14,425 nt of DNA, taken from an uncultured Agathobacter sp. (GTDB lineage: Bacteria; Bacillota; Clostridia; Lachnospirales; Lachnospiraceae). Made by a program: the position numbers and the translations under genes. Of the stretch, positions 1 through 6,651 are shown one piece after another. The stretch spans positions 1 to 14,425 of the forward strand of contig CAKRNE010000032.1 of the NCBI GenBank assembly GCA_934365945.1, in the 5' to 3' direction. The number at the start of each line of letters is the position of its first letter. Position 1 is the stretch's first letter. Below the pieces are notes generated by a model, which worked only from the letters and a program-made list of their open reading frames with translations, had not been told where the DNA came from and made no database searches.

Positions 1-54
1 TAAAAGAAAATCCATACCTTTCTTTTACACTGATAACTATTAACTTTTACACTT

Positions 55-84
55 ATCCAAGATAGCGGGTATGGAATCTTGGAT
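55..84. repeat. 9-bp inverted repeat in the left-end intergenic region
   Basis: ATCCAAGAT (55-63) and ATCTTGGAT (76-84) are perfect inverted copies with 12 bases between them. Just to the left, the 10-mer CTTTTACACT occurs at 22-31 and again at 44-53, and TCCATACC (11-18) is inverted as GGTATGGA (68-75). No run of T follows, so this looks more like a protein-binding dyad or the edge of an old element than a terminator. The function is unknown. Confidence 0.4.
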
Positions 85-98
85 TACAATTGAGGAAG

Positions 99-140
99 GG
101 TAAATAGTAGGTAAATAGTAGGTTAATTAAGGTAAATTAG
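99..140 (+). repeat. 11-bp iterated repeats upstream of the zinc-finger gene
   Basis: GGTAAATAGTA occurs twice head to tail (99-109 and 110-120), followed by the degenerate GGTTAATTAA (121-130) and GGTAAATTAG (131-140). The period is about one helical turn, which would place repeated contacts on one DNA face. The array ends about 20 bases before the -35 box of the promoter at 159. A binding site for an activator or autoregulator is an inference; slippage-derived repetition is the simple alternative. Confidence 0.45.
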
Positions 141-158
141 TGAATTTTTAGAATAGCA

Positions 159-187
159 TTGCTAATCTCTCCAAATACTACTATAAT
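159..187 (+). promoter_or_regulatory. SigA-type promoter for the zinc-finger gene
   Basis: TTGCTA (159-164), a 17-base spacer and a perfect TATAAT (182-187) form a good vegetative promoter. Transcription would start near 194, giving a leader of about 24 bases that contains the GAGGAG ribosome binding site at 204-209. Confidence 0.7.
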
Positions 188-217
188 TATAATTAATTCA
201 TATGAGGAGAATAACAG

Positions 218-466
218 ATGTGTCATACAATTGATATTATGAAATGCTTCCTGTGCAAAGGTGATACTGTCAAAAGTACCACAACTTATATGACTGCATA
301 TAAAAACTGTTATATTATTATAAAAAATGTTCCATGCCAAAAATGTTCACAGTGTGGTGAAGAATTTATTAATGGCTCCACCATGCAAAAAATCGAGTCC
401 ATTATATCAAAACTAAAATCCATGCTACCAGAAATAACTGTAATTGACTTTCAAAATGCAGCATAA
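218..466 (+). CDS. YgiT-type zinc-finger protein (MqsA N-domain-like)
   Basis: This 82-residue protein has two cysteine pairs, C10-x2-C13 (MKCFLCKG) and C43-x2-C46 (CSQCGEEF), with a short beta-rich stretch between them. That is the zinc-binding pattern of YgiT/MqsA N-terminal domains. In that family the domain is usually half of a type II antitoxin or a small stand-alone protein next to a toxin gene. The C-terminal part (about 53-80) looks helical and then beta, and is too short for the MqsA helix-turn-helix domain. The start at 218 is chosen because GAGGAG (204-209) lies 8 bases upstream; the internal ATG at 239 would give the more usual MKC start but has no Shine-Dalgarno. No toxin gene is adjacent: a terminator follows and only intergenic DNA lies before, so it appears orphaned. 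The family call is fairly firm, the function is not. Confidence 0.8.
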   Translation: MCHTIDIMKCFLCKGDTVKSTTTYMTAYKNCYIIIKNVPCQKCSQCGEEFINGSTMQKIESIISKLKSMLPEITVIDFQNAA

Positions 467-480
467 ATTTCACATAATAA

Positions 481-518
481 ATGCCGGATGAAATATCATA
501 TTTCTATCCGGCATTTTC
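481..518 (+). terminator. Rho-independent terminator, probably bidirectional
   Basis: ATGCCGGAT (481-489) pairs perfectly with ATCCGGCAT (506-514), and GAAATA/TATTTC extends the stem past one bulged base. TTTT follows on the plus strand. It lies 14 bases after the zinc-finger stop codon and about 40 bases past the end of the convergent nhaC gene, so it probably serves both, although the minus-strand T run is poorer. Confidence 0.85.
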
Positions 519-557
519 ATTTATAACCTCATTATTATTTCGCTTTAAGCTTCATTT

Positions 558-1874
558 TCAATTAAATTTTCTCCCACTTTCAGCAACAAAAACAGCAACC
601 AGCGAGCTTACCAGCAGAAACATCGGATAAAACAGATACGGCAATATATTAAAGGCTGACACCTCATGCCCCAGCTCATGCACTGCCGATATAGCCACGA
701 GCATCTGCGCTCCATATGGTATCACTCCCTGAAAAATGCACGAAAATGTATCCAGTATAGACGCTGTTTTACGCGGAGTTATGTCGTATTTCTGAGCCAT
801 TTCCTTTGCTATCGGATTTGCCATAACTATAGCAACTGTGTTGTTGGCAGTGGCAATATCGATAAGTCCTACCAGAAGTCCCATACCGAGCAGTCCACCT
901 CTTTTGCCCTTGAATGTCCTGTAAATTCCAGAAAGCAGAGCATCAAAGCCACCATATTCACGTATCAGCGCACACATAGCTGCCACAAGCACTGCGACCA
1001 TGCAGGTTTCAAACATGCCTGACGCTCCACTTCCCATATTGGTAAGCAGATCGTATGGTGCTGTATTTCCTGTTGCAAGCATTATGACCGTTCCCGATAT
1101 GATTCCTATTATAAGCACTACAAATACATTTATTCCGGCAATTCCACCGAATAGCACGAGAATATACGGTACTATCTGCAACAGATGATATTCCTGCGAT
1201 ACAGCGCCCGCAATATCTGTCCTGAATGACAGAATCGCTATAGCAACCAGCGTCATTACTGCCGCCGGAAGTGCAATAAAAAAATTCTCCCTGAATTTGT
1301 CCTTCATCTGACAGCCCTGTCCGTTACATGCGGCAATGGTCGTATCTGATATAAAGGAAAGGTTGTCTCCGAACATCGCGCCACCCATTACGGAGCCTAT
1401 ACAAAGCGGCAGCCCAAAGCCTGATTGTGCCGATACTGCTGCCGCTATCGGCACAATCAGTGTTATGGTTCCAACTGACGTCCCCATCGCAATAGACACA
1501 AAGCATGCCACAACAAAAAGCACCATCACCGCGAACCTTGCCGGTATCAGTGACAGCATGAAATATGCCACACTCTCCGCACTGCTTCGACCTACTACAC
1601 CCACGAACGCTCCCGCGGTAAGGAAAATGAGCAGCATTGTTATGATATTTTTGTCAGCCAGTCCCTGTGCCATTATCTCAAGCTTTTGGTCGAATTTCAC
1701 ACTACGATTCTGCAGACACGCCACCAGTATTGCCACGAGAAATGCTATTATGATGGGCACATTATAAAATCCCATCGGAATTTTCATTACATATTCAAAA
1801 AGTATCCCCAATCCCAGATACAGTACGAGAAATACTGCTATTGGTAACAGGGCTATTGGATTTTGTTTTTTCAC
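558..1874 (-). CDS. nhaC: NhaC-family Na+/H+ antiporter
   Basis: This 438-residue polytopic protein has roughly 11-12 hydrophobic segments. The family hallmark is at 164-182 (GGAMFGDNLSFISDTTIAA), with charged and polar residues inside a membrane stretch; a second NhaC-like discontinuous region is around 345-360 (IDIATANNTVAIVMANP). NhaC proteins exchange protons for cytoplasmic Na+; a few relatives carry organic acids or amino acids, so the substrate is inferred from family. The length fits the family. The start codon is GTG at 1872-1874, preceded by AAGGAAA about 10 bases upstream, and a near-consensus promoter sits 30-60 bases before it. It stands alone: the nearest upstream gene is over 800 bases away and the convergent zinc-finger gene shares its terminator. 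Confidence 0.88.
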   Translation of the reverse strand: MKKQNPIALLPIAVFLVLYLGLGILFEYVMKIPMGFYNVPIIIAFLVAILVACLQNRSVKFDQKLEIMAQGLADKNIITMLLIFLTAGAFVGVVGRSSAESVAYFMLSLIPARFAVMVLFVVACFVSIAMGTSVGTITLIVPIAAAVSAQSGFGLPLCIGSVMGGAMFGDNLSFISDTTIAACNGQGCQMKDKFRENFFIALPAAVMTLVAIAILSFRTDIAGAVSQEYHLLQIVPYILVLFGGIAGINVFVVLIIGIISGTVIMLATGNTAPYDLLTNMGSGASGMFETCMVAVLVAAMCALIREYGGFDALLSGIYRTFKGKRGGLLGMGLLVGLIDIATANNTVAIVMANPIAKEMAQKYDITPRKTASILDTFSCIFQGVIPYGAQMLVAISAVHELGHEVSAFNILPYLFYPMFLLVSSLVAVFVAESGRKFN

Positions 1875-1911
1875 GTTTATATGTTTCCTTTACATTTTTT
1901 TAGCAATTTTC

Positions 1912-1940
1912 ATCATAAGTAATCATCATTAGTATGTCAA
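1912..1940 (-). promoter_or_regulatory. Near-consensus SigA promoter for nhaC
   Basis: On the minus strand a perfect TTGACA (1935-1940), 17 bases, and TATGAT (1912-1917) precede nhaC. The predicted start near 1905 gives a leader of about 30 bases. No operator or riboswitch-like structure is visible. Confidence 0.8.
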
Positions 1941-2039
1941 TAATAATATGCTATCTATTATAATTTTATGTAACTGTTCAGTACCTTCACAGTTGTGAGC
2001 CGCAAGCGTTTCGCACTGAGTTAAAAGGATAGCACGATA

Positions 2040-2078
2040 AAAATCCCAAAACAGGCTATATTTTTGAGCTGTTTTGGG
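2040..2078 (-). terminator. Minus-strand terminator joined to the 74-bp repeat array
   Basis: CCCAAAACAG (2045-2054) and CTGTTTTGGG (2069-2078) form a perfect 10-bp stem with a 14-base loop. Read on the minus strand it is followed by ATTTTTATC. It would stop transcripts coming out of the repeat array before they reach the nhaC promoter. The 5' arm in minus-strand RNA belongs to the first repeat unit; the other arm exists only here. Confidence 0.65.
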
Positions 2079-2361
2079 GGTTATAGTGATTTCAGCTACT
2101 TTTTGCCGGGTTTTTCCCGGATGTTTTGCTGGGTTTTGGGTGCTGTTTTAGGGATTTCTGCAGTTTCAGCTACTTTTTCCCGGGTCTTTTCCGGCTCTTG
2201 GGCTGGATTTTGGGTGCTGTTTTAGGGATTTCTGCAGTTTCAGCTACTTTTTCCCGGATCTTTTCCGGCTCTTGGGCTGGATTTTGGGTGCTGTTTTAGG
2301 GATTTCTGCAGTTTCAGCTACTTTTTCACAGATTTTTCCGGCTTTTTGGCTGGATTTTGGG
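2069..2361. repeat. 74-bp tandem repeat, about four units
   Basis: CAGCTACTTTTT begins at 2093, 2167, 2241 and 2315, an exact 74-base period. Units 2 and 3 differ at one position; unit 1 carries several changes, unit 4 is cut short with small differences, and 2069-2092 is a diverged tail of a unit before the first. The array is richer in G and C than its surroundings. Since 74 is not a multiple of 3 and stops occur in the frames, it is not coding. Each unit contains a small CCGG-based hairpin (CCGGA/TCCGG in unit 3) and, on the plus strand, spaced GGG runs. This is the main content of the gene-free stretch 1941-2390; nothing else recognisable is in it beyond the terminator at 2040. Confidence 0.9.
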
Positions 2362-2382
2362 TTGGCGCTAGAATATAACCAT

Positions 2383-2414
2383 AAAAAAAGCCAAACATGT
2401 TATTAAGATATGGC
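2383..2414 (-). terminator. Weak terminator-like element after the CPBP remnant
   Basis: On the minus strand GCCA (2411-2414) can pair with TGGC (2390-2393), directly followed by seven Ts (complement of 2383-2389). The stem is only 4 bp with a 17-base loop, so this is a marginal call, perhaps a decayed terminator of the CPBP gene copy. Confidence 0.25.
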
Positions 2415-2727
2415 ATTCATTGATTAACCAAATACATCAAATTATGCATCAAATTGATGCTCATATGATCTGCTATCCCCAAAACAACATTTCCTCTTTT
2501 TATATAAACCAGACAAAACGCAATTCCGGCTAATACATATTGTATTGATTGCAGACATAAGATTCCATAAATAGTTTGCTATCAGATATGCATCCGAATA
2601 GCTCATTGCTTCAAATACCGATTGTATAACAAGCAATAAAATATTTTTTTCCCTATCAAGTACCAGACAGGAAAGATTGTCCAGCCAATATACCATTTAA
2701 TGTTTTCTTTTTTCATCACCATTTCTT
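2391..2727 (-). pseudogene. Decayed copy of the CPBP protease gene at 13133
   Basis: This stretch aligns closely with 13108-13844. The 5' part would begin MVMKKENIKWYIGW, matching the start of the intact gene, and the 3' part would end HMSINLMHNLMYLVNQ. Two lesions separate them. One base is missing in the run of A near 2640-2655, shifting the frame. A 404-base segment, equivalent to 13274-13677, is deleted between 2557 and 2558, with one shared base at the junction. The deletion removes about residues 56-190 of the intact protein, including the catalytic EELIFR and FGLMH motifs. An open frame of 84 codons can still be read at 2442-2696 but changes frame relative to the parent, so it is not a real gene. 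Homology stops near 2727, with only eight bases before the next duplicated segment. Confidence 0.85.
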
Positions 2728-2746
2728 AAATGCGTTATTTTCCGGT

Positions 2747-3097
2747 TTATTCGCTCAGAAATTCAGCCACCTTTTCTATCTGCGCACTATTGTACTCCAT
2801 GTATTCCAGATAATACTTTTTCACGGTCTCATTCTGCACTTCTTTTTTATAGAGCCACTGTCTTGTTTTAGCCTCCGGTGCAAACAGCACTGCCTGATAT
2901 TGTGGAGAAAATATCTCATCAAGGCTGCAGGCTGATTTGTCCAGCACGCAATTGTAGTCCATATTTTTTTCCGCAAAATACCGATTCAATGCTTCCGCAA
3001 ACTTTTTTGCTTTTCTCACATGGACAGCATATTCCACCGGATTATACGGCTCTCCTTCTATTACAGGCACCTGCCATACTAAAATACATTTTTTCAT
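2747..3097 (-). CDS. Hypothetical 116-aa protein, copy 1
   Basis: I do not recognise the family with confidence. The 116 residues begin MKKCILVWQVPV (a beta strand), then a charged helix (about 24-45), CVLDKSACSLDEIF (about 50-63), a second hydrophobic strand YQAVLFAP (about 66-73) and a long charged C-terminal helix. The alternating beta-alpha order and the late strand with a following AP loosely recall PTS IIB-like Rossmann-type domains, but the conserved cysteine loop after strand 1 is absent, so this is only a fold guess. There is no signal peptide or membrane segment. AGGAG lies 8 bases before the ATG. The nucleotide sequence from about 2735 to 3110 is almost identical to 11319-11693: I count five changes in the 351-base coding region, one of which alters a residue (Val here, Met in the other copy). 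Confidence 0.7.
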   Translation of the reverse strand: MKKCILVWQVPVIEGEPYNPVEYAVHVRKAKKFAEALNRYFAEKNMDYNCVLDKSACSLDEIFSPQYQAVLFAPEAKTRQWLYKKEVQNETVKKYYLEYMEYNSAQIEKVAEFLSE

Positions 3098-3216
3098 CTC
3101 TTTTGCTCCTCATGTCAGATGAAATCAATCAACGAATCTAAATTCCAAACATCACGGAGTTTTCTTCATTTTACAATTCTATCTCTGACAAGAAAGAATA
3201 TCAGACATTTGTCATA

Positions 3217-4422
3217 CTACTTCTTCCTTAACCCATATTGACTATAACCTCTATATATTAAAGGCAACAGTACAATAAATAGTAAGATGTATAAGAACAT
3301 CAAGAACGAAATCTGACGAAATACAAACGGACCAATCTGAAAAAGAATTGGTGTCCTTACTACATTAAGAATATTAGTCAATACAGTCGGCAGCAAATTG
3401 AAAAAAGCTTCAAATGCCGGTAATACTCTTGCGATAAACGGTATCATACAAAGCAGGAAAAACGGGATACAAACCGCCAGATTCGGTGTATGCATCTTAA
3501 CTGTCACCAGCATTGTCAGTGCAGCACAAAACATCGTTGCGATATATCCGCCCACAAGTATCAGCAAATAATATTCTCCATATGTCATAACATAAATACT
3601 ATATGGATCATCAATCTGATACGGTGTAAAAAATCCGCTCGTTCCCATTACTGCAAATGAGATAAGAGACAATATCCCTACTCCGATCCAATAGATAACC
3701 GTTGACACGAAGATTCCTGCAATAATCTTGTTTTTTATTGCCTTCGATCTCCCGTACTTTGCAGCAAAAAAAACATCCTCTGTTCCGTGGCGGAACTCTT
3801 CGGAAAATATACCGGCTACCAAAAAACCTATGATCACTGCCATTAATAGTACATAAGTTTGTGCGTACATTGTCATCGTAGCCCAGGAACATTTTGCTTC
3901 GAACGTAAAAGGTATTTCTATCTTTTTATAAACGTTTTCCAGATAACTTCTCTTTTCAGGTGTGGTTCCGTACTCTTCTGCCATTTTCTTCATATTATCT
4001 TGATAGATTGTATAGATGTCCTGTAATTGTTCATCTGAGAGCTGATACACTGCACCTTCATTCCATTCTGAATCCGGAGTCAATACGCCAATTACAAAAC
4101 TATAAATATCGTAATATGACTGTACTTTTTTACCATATTCTGTACTGGGTATCTCATCTTGATACTTAGCCGATAATGTCTTGTAATCATTTATCACTTC
4201 GTAAATTTTCTCCGTTGTAAGTTTCCCTTTCCATTGATTGACATCTTCAGCTAGAAGCCGTCCCGCTTCAATACCTGTGTGGCTATGTCCGTCTGCATCC
4301 GTATAGCTCATACTCCCGATTGCCATACCTGAATAAATAACCGTCATCACAAGCACTGCCGCAAGCAGAACCTTATTCATCCTCTTTGAAAAAATCTTTT
4401 TCAGTTCATATTTGAACATCAT
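3217..4422 (-). CDS. ABC transporter permease (ABC-2 type) of the sigma-ABC operon
   Basis: This 401-residue membrane protein starts MMFKYELKKIFSKRMNK, the usual cytoplasmic N-terminus of ABC-2 permeases. It has a first membrane helix (about 18-38), a long hydrophilic and probably extracytoplasmic domain (about 40-170), then five or so further helices, ending in a basic tail. It should be the membrane partner of the ATPase encoded just before it. ATG at 4422 is preferred because AGGTGA lies 6 bases upstream; an upstream extension to 4464 is open but lies inside the ATPase gene and has no Shine-Dalgarno. The start overlaps the ATPase gene by 17 bases, pointing to translational coupling. The large outer domain could sense or bind a substrate. 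What it exports is unknown; export of an antimicrobial peptide or self-protection is plausible by analogy only. Confidence 0.83.
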   Translation of the reverse strand: MMFKYELKKIFSKRMNKVLLAAVLVMTVIYSGMAIGSMSYTDADGHSHTGIEAGRLLAEDVNQWKGKLTTEKIYEVINDYKTLSAKYQDEIPSTEYGKKVQSYYDIYSFVIGVLTPDSEWNEGAVYQLSDEQLQDIYTIYQDNMKKMAEEYGTTPEKRSYLENVYKKIEIPFTFEAKCSWATMTMYAQTYVLLMAVIIGFLVAGIFSEEFRHGTEDVFFAAKYGRSKAIKNKIIAGIFVSTVIYWIGVGILSLISFAVMGTSGFFTPYQIDDPYSIYVMTYGEYYLLILVGGYIATMFCAALTMLVTVKMHTPNLAVCIPFFLLCMIPFIARVLPAFEAFFNLLPTVLTNILNVVRTPILFQIGPFVFRQISFLMFLYILLFIVLLPLIYRGYSQYGLRKK

Positions 4423-5296
4423 CTTTATCACCTGCCTTTTCTCCAAAATACAGAAGAAATGCATCCTCTAATGTTGCCTCCACCTGTACTGCATTTCCGG
4501 TCGGTGGCATCTTTGAAAGGACTCTCAACTCTACTCCATCAGAAACTGTCCTTACATTTCCAATCAGATATTTTTTCATATAATTGTTCAACTCACTTTT
4601 AGGAATAATGCAATTCCACACGAACATATCCATAGACAAAATGATCTCATCTGAAGTCCCTGTATAGAAAAATTTTCCTTCTTTCATTAATATAATCTCA
4701 TTTGCCACGTATTCAACATCTGACACAATATGCGTAGACAACAGTACAAGACGATCTTCCGACAATTCACTGATCAGATTACGGAACCTGATCCTCTCAT
4801 TCGGGTCAAGACCTGCTGTCGGTTCATCCAACACAAGTATCCGCGGATCATTCAACATCGCCTGGGCAATTCCGACTCTCCGGATCATGCCCCCTGATAA
4901 AGTCCGCATTTTTCTTTTCCTCTTTTCAGCCATTCCGACCTGCTCCAACAGTTTTAATGCCCTTTTCTTTGCCACAATGGGCCTGAGTCCTTTGATAGAT
5001 GCAATATACAGCATGTAGTCATACACCGAAAGATCAGGATAAAACCCATAACTCTGCGGCAAATAACCGAGTATTTCCCTATAAGATGCCCCCAGACTAA
5101 AGATATCCTTTCCATTCCACAAGATTTCTCCGCTTGTTGGGGTTATCGCTGTACATATCATCCGCATTAAAGTGGTTTTTCCCGCTCCATTTACTCCCAA
5201 TAATCCATATACACCTTTCCCCATAGAATGTGTTACATGATCTACTGCGTGTACATTCCCATAATCTTTCGTTACATTTTTAAATTGCAGTTCCAC
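4406..5296 (-). CDS. ABC transporter ATP-binding protein
   Basis: This complete nucleotide-binding subunit of 296 residues has Walker A GVNGAGKTT (34-42), the Q-loop glutamine at 81 (YLPQSYGFY), signature LSGGM (133-137), Walker B ILVLDEP (153-159), D-loop AGLD (161-164) and the switch histidine H189 (STHI). A C-terminal extension of about 80 residues follows the core, as in CcmA/NatA-like exporters that pair with ABC-2 permeases. The start is a GTG at 5294-5296, set by GGAGG (5306-5310) 9 bases upstream. It overlaps the gene before it by 17 bases and the permease after it by 17 bases, so subunit amounts are probably coupled. It energises the permease encoded at 3217-4422; the cargo is unknown. 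Confidence 0.93.
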   Translation of the reverse strand: MELQFKNVTKDYGNVHAVDHVTHSMGKGVYGLLGVNGAGKTTLMRMICTAITPTSGEILWNGKDIFSLGASYREILGYLPQSYGFYPDLSVYDYMLYIASIKGLRPIVAKKRALKLLEQVGMAEKRKRKMRTLSGGMIRRVGIAQAMLNDPRILVLDEPTAGLDPNERIRFRNLISELSEDRLVLLSTHIVSDVEYVANEIILMKEGKFFYTGTSDEIILSMDMFVWNCIIPKSELNNYMKKYLIGNVRTVSDGVELRVLSKMPPTGNAVQVEATLEDAFLLYFGEKAGDKDDVQI

Positions 5297-6044
5297 TCGA
5301 CTTCACCTCCCAGTTTACTTCGCAGTTACATTGCGATTTGTGAATACAAAAAATAAGATAACCAAACGATATGATCAACAAGCCTCCCCAGATTGGCATC
5401 GAAATCCTCTGATAAATAGAATCTGTCGATACAATCAGTGTCCAGATAAGTATACATGCTATACTTAGGAAAACAGCAATATACTCCATATCATTCCATT
5501 TGCTGTACAATAACCGGAAACAGATACAACAGGAAACATTAAACGGCACTAAGAAATCTATGATGAGTCGGTATGCCGAAATCTGTAATGTATAAACTGA
5601 AACACCGAAAAAAAAGGTAGTCATAAGTAAATCCACCACTGCAAACAGCAATATCCTTGCAGCACAAATCTGGCGCAGTGAATAGAATGCTGTTTTTTCA
5701 ATTTCCACTGCTGAAAAGCTCCGATTCTTCCAAATTTCCGGTATGATCATTACAGAAAACATCACTGACATAGCCCCCAATGTTCTCTCTGTATTTGCTC
5801 CCCCATCCGAGTCCACAAGCAGAATCCAAAGTAGAACTAAGATTCCTCCTTGCAGAACCCACCATCTCTTTTTGATAAATTTGAACTGCTCAAATAAAAA
5901 TTCAAAATATGATGCTCGTCTGTTATCCTGTCTGTTCATAATGTCTGAACACTGCTCTTTTACTGTGTGAACAGCCGTTTCCCGTATATATTCCTTCTGT
6001 ATCAGGGATTTATACTCCTCGATTTTTCTCTGATATTGCTTCAT
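5280..6044 (-). CDS. Six-helix membrane protein of the ECF sigma operon, candidate anti-sigma factor
   Basis: The protein has 254 residues. The first 60 are hydrophilic and charged (probably cytoplasmic), followed by about six membrane helices (roughly 61-78, 88-102, 128-150, 157-175, 187-205, 216-235). I do not recognise a named family, and the HxxxCxxC zinc anti-sigma motif is absent. Its ATG overlaps the sigma factor stop codon (ATGA, 4 bases) with GGAGGT just upstream, the classic arrangement for a sigma/regulator pair. In B. subtilis sigY operons, small membrane proteins in this position (YxlC, YxlD) restrain the sigma factor. By analogy this may hold the sigma factor at the membrane through its N-terminal tail. 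The alternative is an extra subunit of the ABC transporter, since the helix count resembles an ABC-2 permease. Confidence 0.75.
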   Translation of the reverse strand: MKQYQRKIEEYKSLIQKEYIRETAVHTVKEQCSDIMNRQDNRRASYFEFLFEQFKFIKKRWWVLQGGILVLLWILLVDSDGGANTERTLGAMSVMFSVMIIPEIWKNRSFSAVEIEKTAFYSLRQICAARILLFAVVDLLMTTFFFGVSVYTLQISAYRLIIDFLVPFNVSCCICFRLLYSKWNDMEYIAVFLSIACILIWTLIVSTDSIYQRISMPIWGGLLIISFGYLIFCIHKSQCNCEVNWEVKSSGTAI

Positions 6045-6556
6045 GATCTTTCCACCTCCAACTGTTTTGCCAGCAATTCTTTTGCCTTTGAAACACGATA
6101 TTTTACAAGCGACAATTTTATATTTAATAAATCAGCAATTTCCTTTTGTTTTAGTCCCTGAAAGAAAAAAAGGATTACAATCTCTTTTATTTCTTCCGGG
6201 AGCTGCTCCAGAGCCCTCTCTATATCAATCCGGATTTCTATGTTTTTCGGATTCTCATCTTCTATATCCGGCAACTGGTCTGTCATTATTTCCTTCTTTT
6301 TCTTGTAATTATTCTTTATAATATTCCCTGCTATGCTATACAAATAGCTCTTTGTCTTCTTGATCTCTGCCCCGCTTATTAGTGCTCCGAAGAATCTCTC
6401 AAAAGTTTCCTGTACCATATCTTCCGCATATTCCTGATTATGAGTATGCAAATAACAATATTGATAGATAGAAGAATAATACTTTTCAACCAACTGATTA
6501 CCTGCTTGATTGTCACCGTTTCTGATTTTCTGAACTAATAAAAAATCAGCAATCAT
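6041..6556 (-). CDS. ECF-type RNA polymerase sigma factor
   Basis: The 171-residue protein has the two-domain ECF layout. Region 2 spans about 18-88, with the core-binding and -10 reading stretch AEDMVQETFERFF (44-56). An acidic linker follows (DIEDENP), then region 4 at about 112-165 with the -35 reading helix-turn-helix QKEIADLLNIKLSLVKYRVSKA. It should direct RNA polymerase to a small set of promoters, probably including its own operon. AGAGGTGAT precedes the ATG at 6556. It is the first gene of a four-gene operon (sigma, membrane protein, ABC ATPase, ABC permease) joined by overlaps throughout. The inducing signal cannot be told from sequence; envelope stress or antimicrobial peptides are common for such operons. 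Confidence 0.92.
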   Translation of the reverse strand: MIADFLLVQKIRNGDNQAGNQLVEKYYSSIYQYCYLHTHNQEYAEDMVQETFERFFGALISGAEIKKTKSYLYSIAGNIIKNNYKKKKEIMTDQLPDIEDENPKNIEIRIDIERALEQLPEEIKEIVILFFFQGLKQKEIADLLNIKLSLVKYRVSKAKELLAKQLEVERS

Positions 6557-6560
6557 CTCA

Positions 6561-6607
6561 TATCACCTCTCTTGTCCTCTATAATAATAAGACAACTTAA
6601 GGTGATA
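6561..6607 (-). promoter_or_regulatory. Dyad spanning the sigma gene ribosome binding site
   Basis: TATCACCT (plus strand 6561-6568) and AGGTGATA (6600-6607) are perfect inverted copies, and inside them TTGTC (6572-6576) pairs with GACAA (6591-6595). In minus-strand RNA the 3' arm contains the AGGTGAT Shine-Dalgarno of the sigma gene, so a transcript starting upstream of 6607 could hide its own ribosome binding site. If the promoter at 6591-6614 is right, the 5' arm would not be transcribed and the dyad would act as DNA only. Confidence 0.4.
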
Positions 6608-6614
6608 AAAAGTT
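6591..6614 (-). promoter_or_regulatory. Possible ECF-type autoregulated promoter of the sigma operon
   Basis: On the minus strand CTAAC (AAC = complement of 6612-6614) and TGTC (GTC = complement of 6591-6593) are separated by about 17 bases, which fits the AAC/GTC pattern of many ECF promoters. No good TTGACA/TATAAT pair is visible here. Transcription would start around 6580-6585. It is a pattern match only. Confidence 0.35.
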
Positions 6615-6651
6615 AGTGAAGAATTAATATTCATTTAATTTTTTATAATTT

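Noticed and set aside
1..15. Possible minus-strand gene start (ATG at 13-15) at the left edge
   Set aside because: Only five codons are visible and the AAAGG is one base from the ATG, too close for a ribosome binding site.
44..104. Short plus-strand frame ending GMESWITIEEG, a possible gene tail
   Set aside because: Only about 20 codons, crosses the inverted repeat at 55-84, and no family match comes to mind.
666..1767. Plus-strand open frames opposite nhaC
   Set aside because: They are antisense shadows of a well-supported gene, lack Shine-Dalgarno sites and match no family.
2069..2361. CRISPR array
   Set aside because: The units are contiguous 74-base repeats without unique spacers, and no cas gene is present.
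2093..2361. Strong G-quadruplex in the 74-bp repeats
   Set aside because: The GGG runs are separated by loops of 9-10 bases or more, so only a weak structure is expected.
2442..2696. 84-codon minus-strand open frame
   Set aside because: It is an out-of-frame product of the decayed CPBP copy; half of it matches the parent frame and the rest is shifted by the deletion.
2878..3141. Plus-strand 87-codon frame, repeated at 11461-11754
   Set aside because: It is duplicated only because it is antisense to the duplicated 116-codon gene, with no ribosome binding site.
3186..3214. TGACAA/TTGTCA dyad after the permease as a terminator
   Set aside because: Six-bp stem, 17-base loop and no T run on the minus strand.
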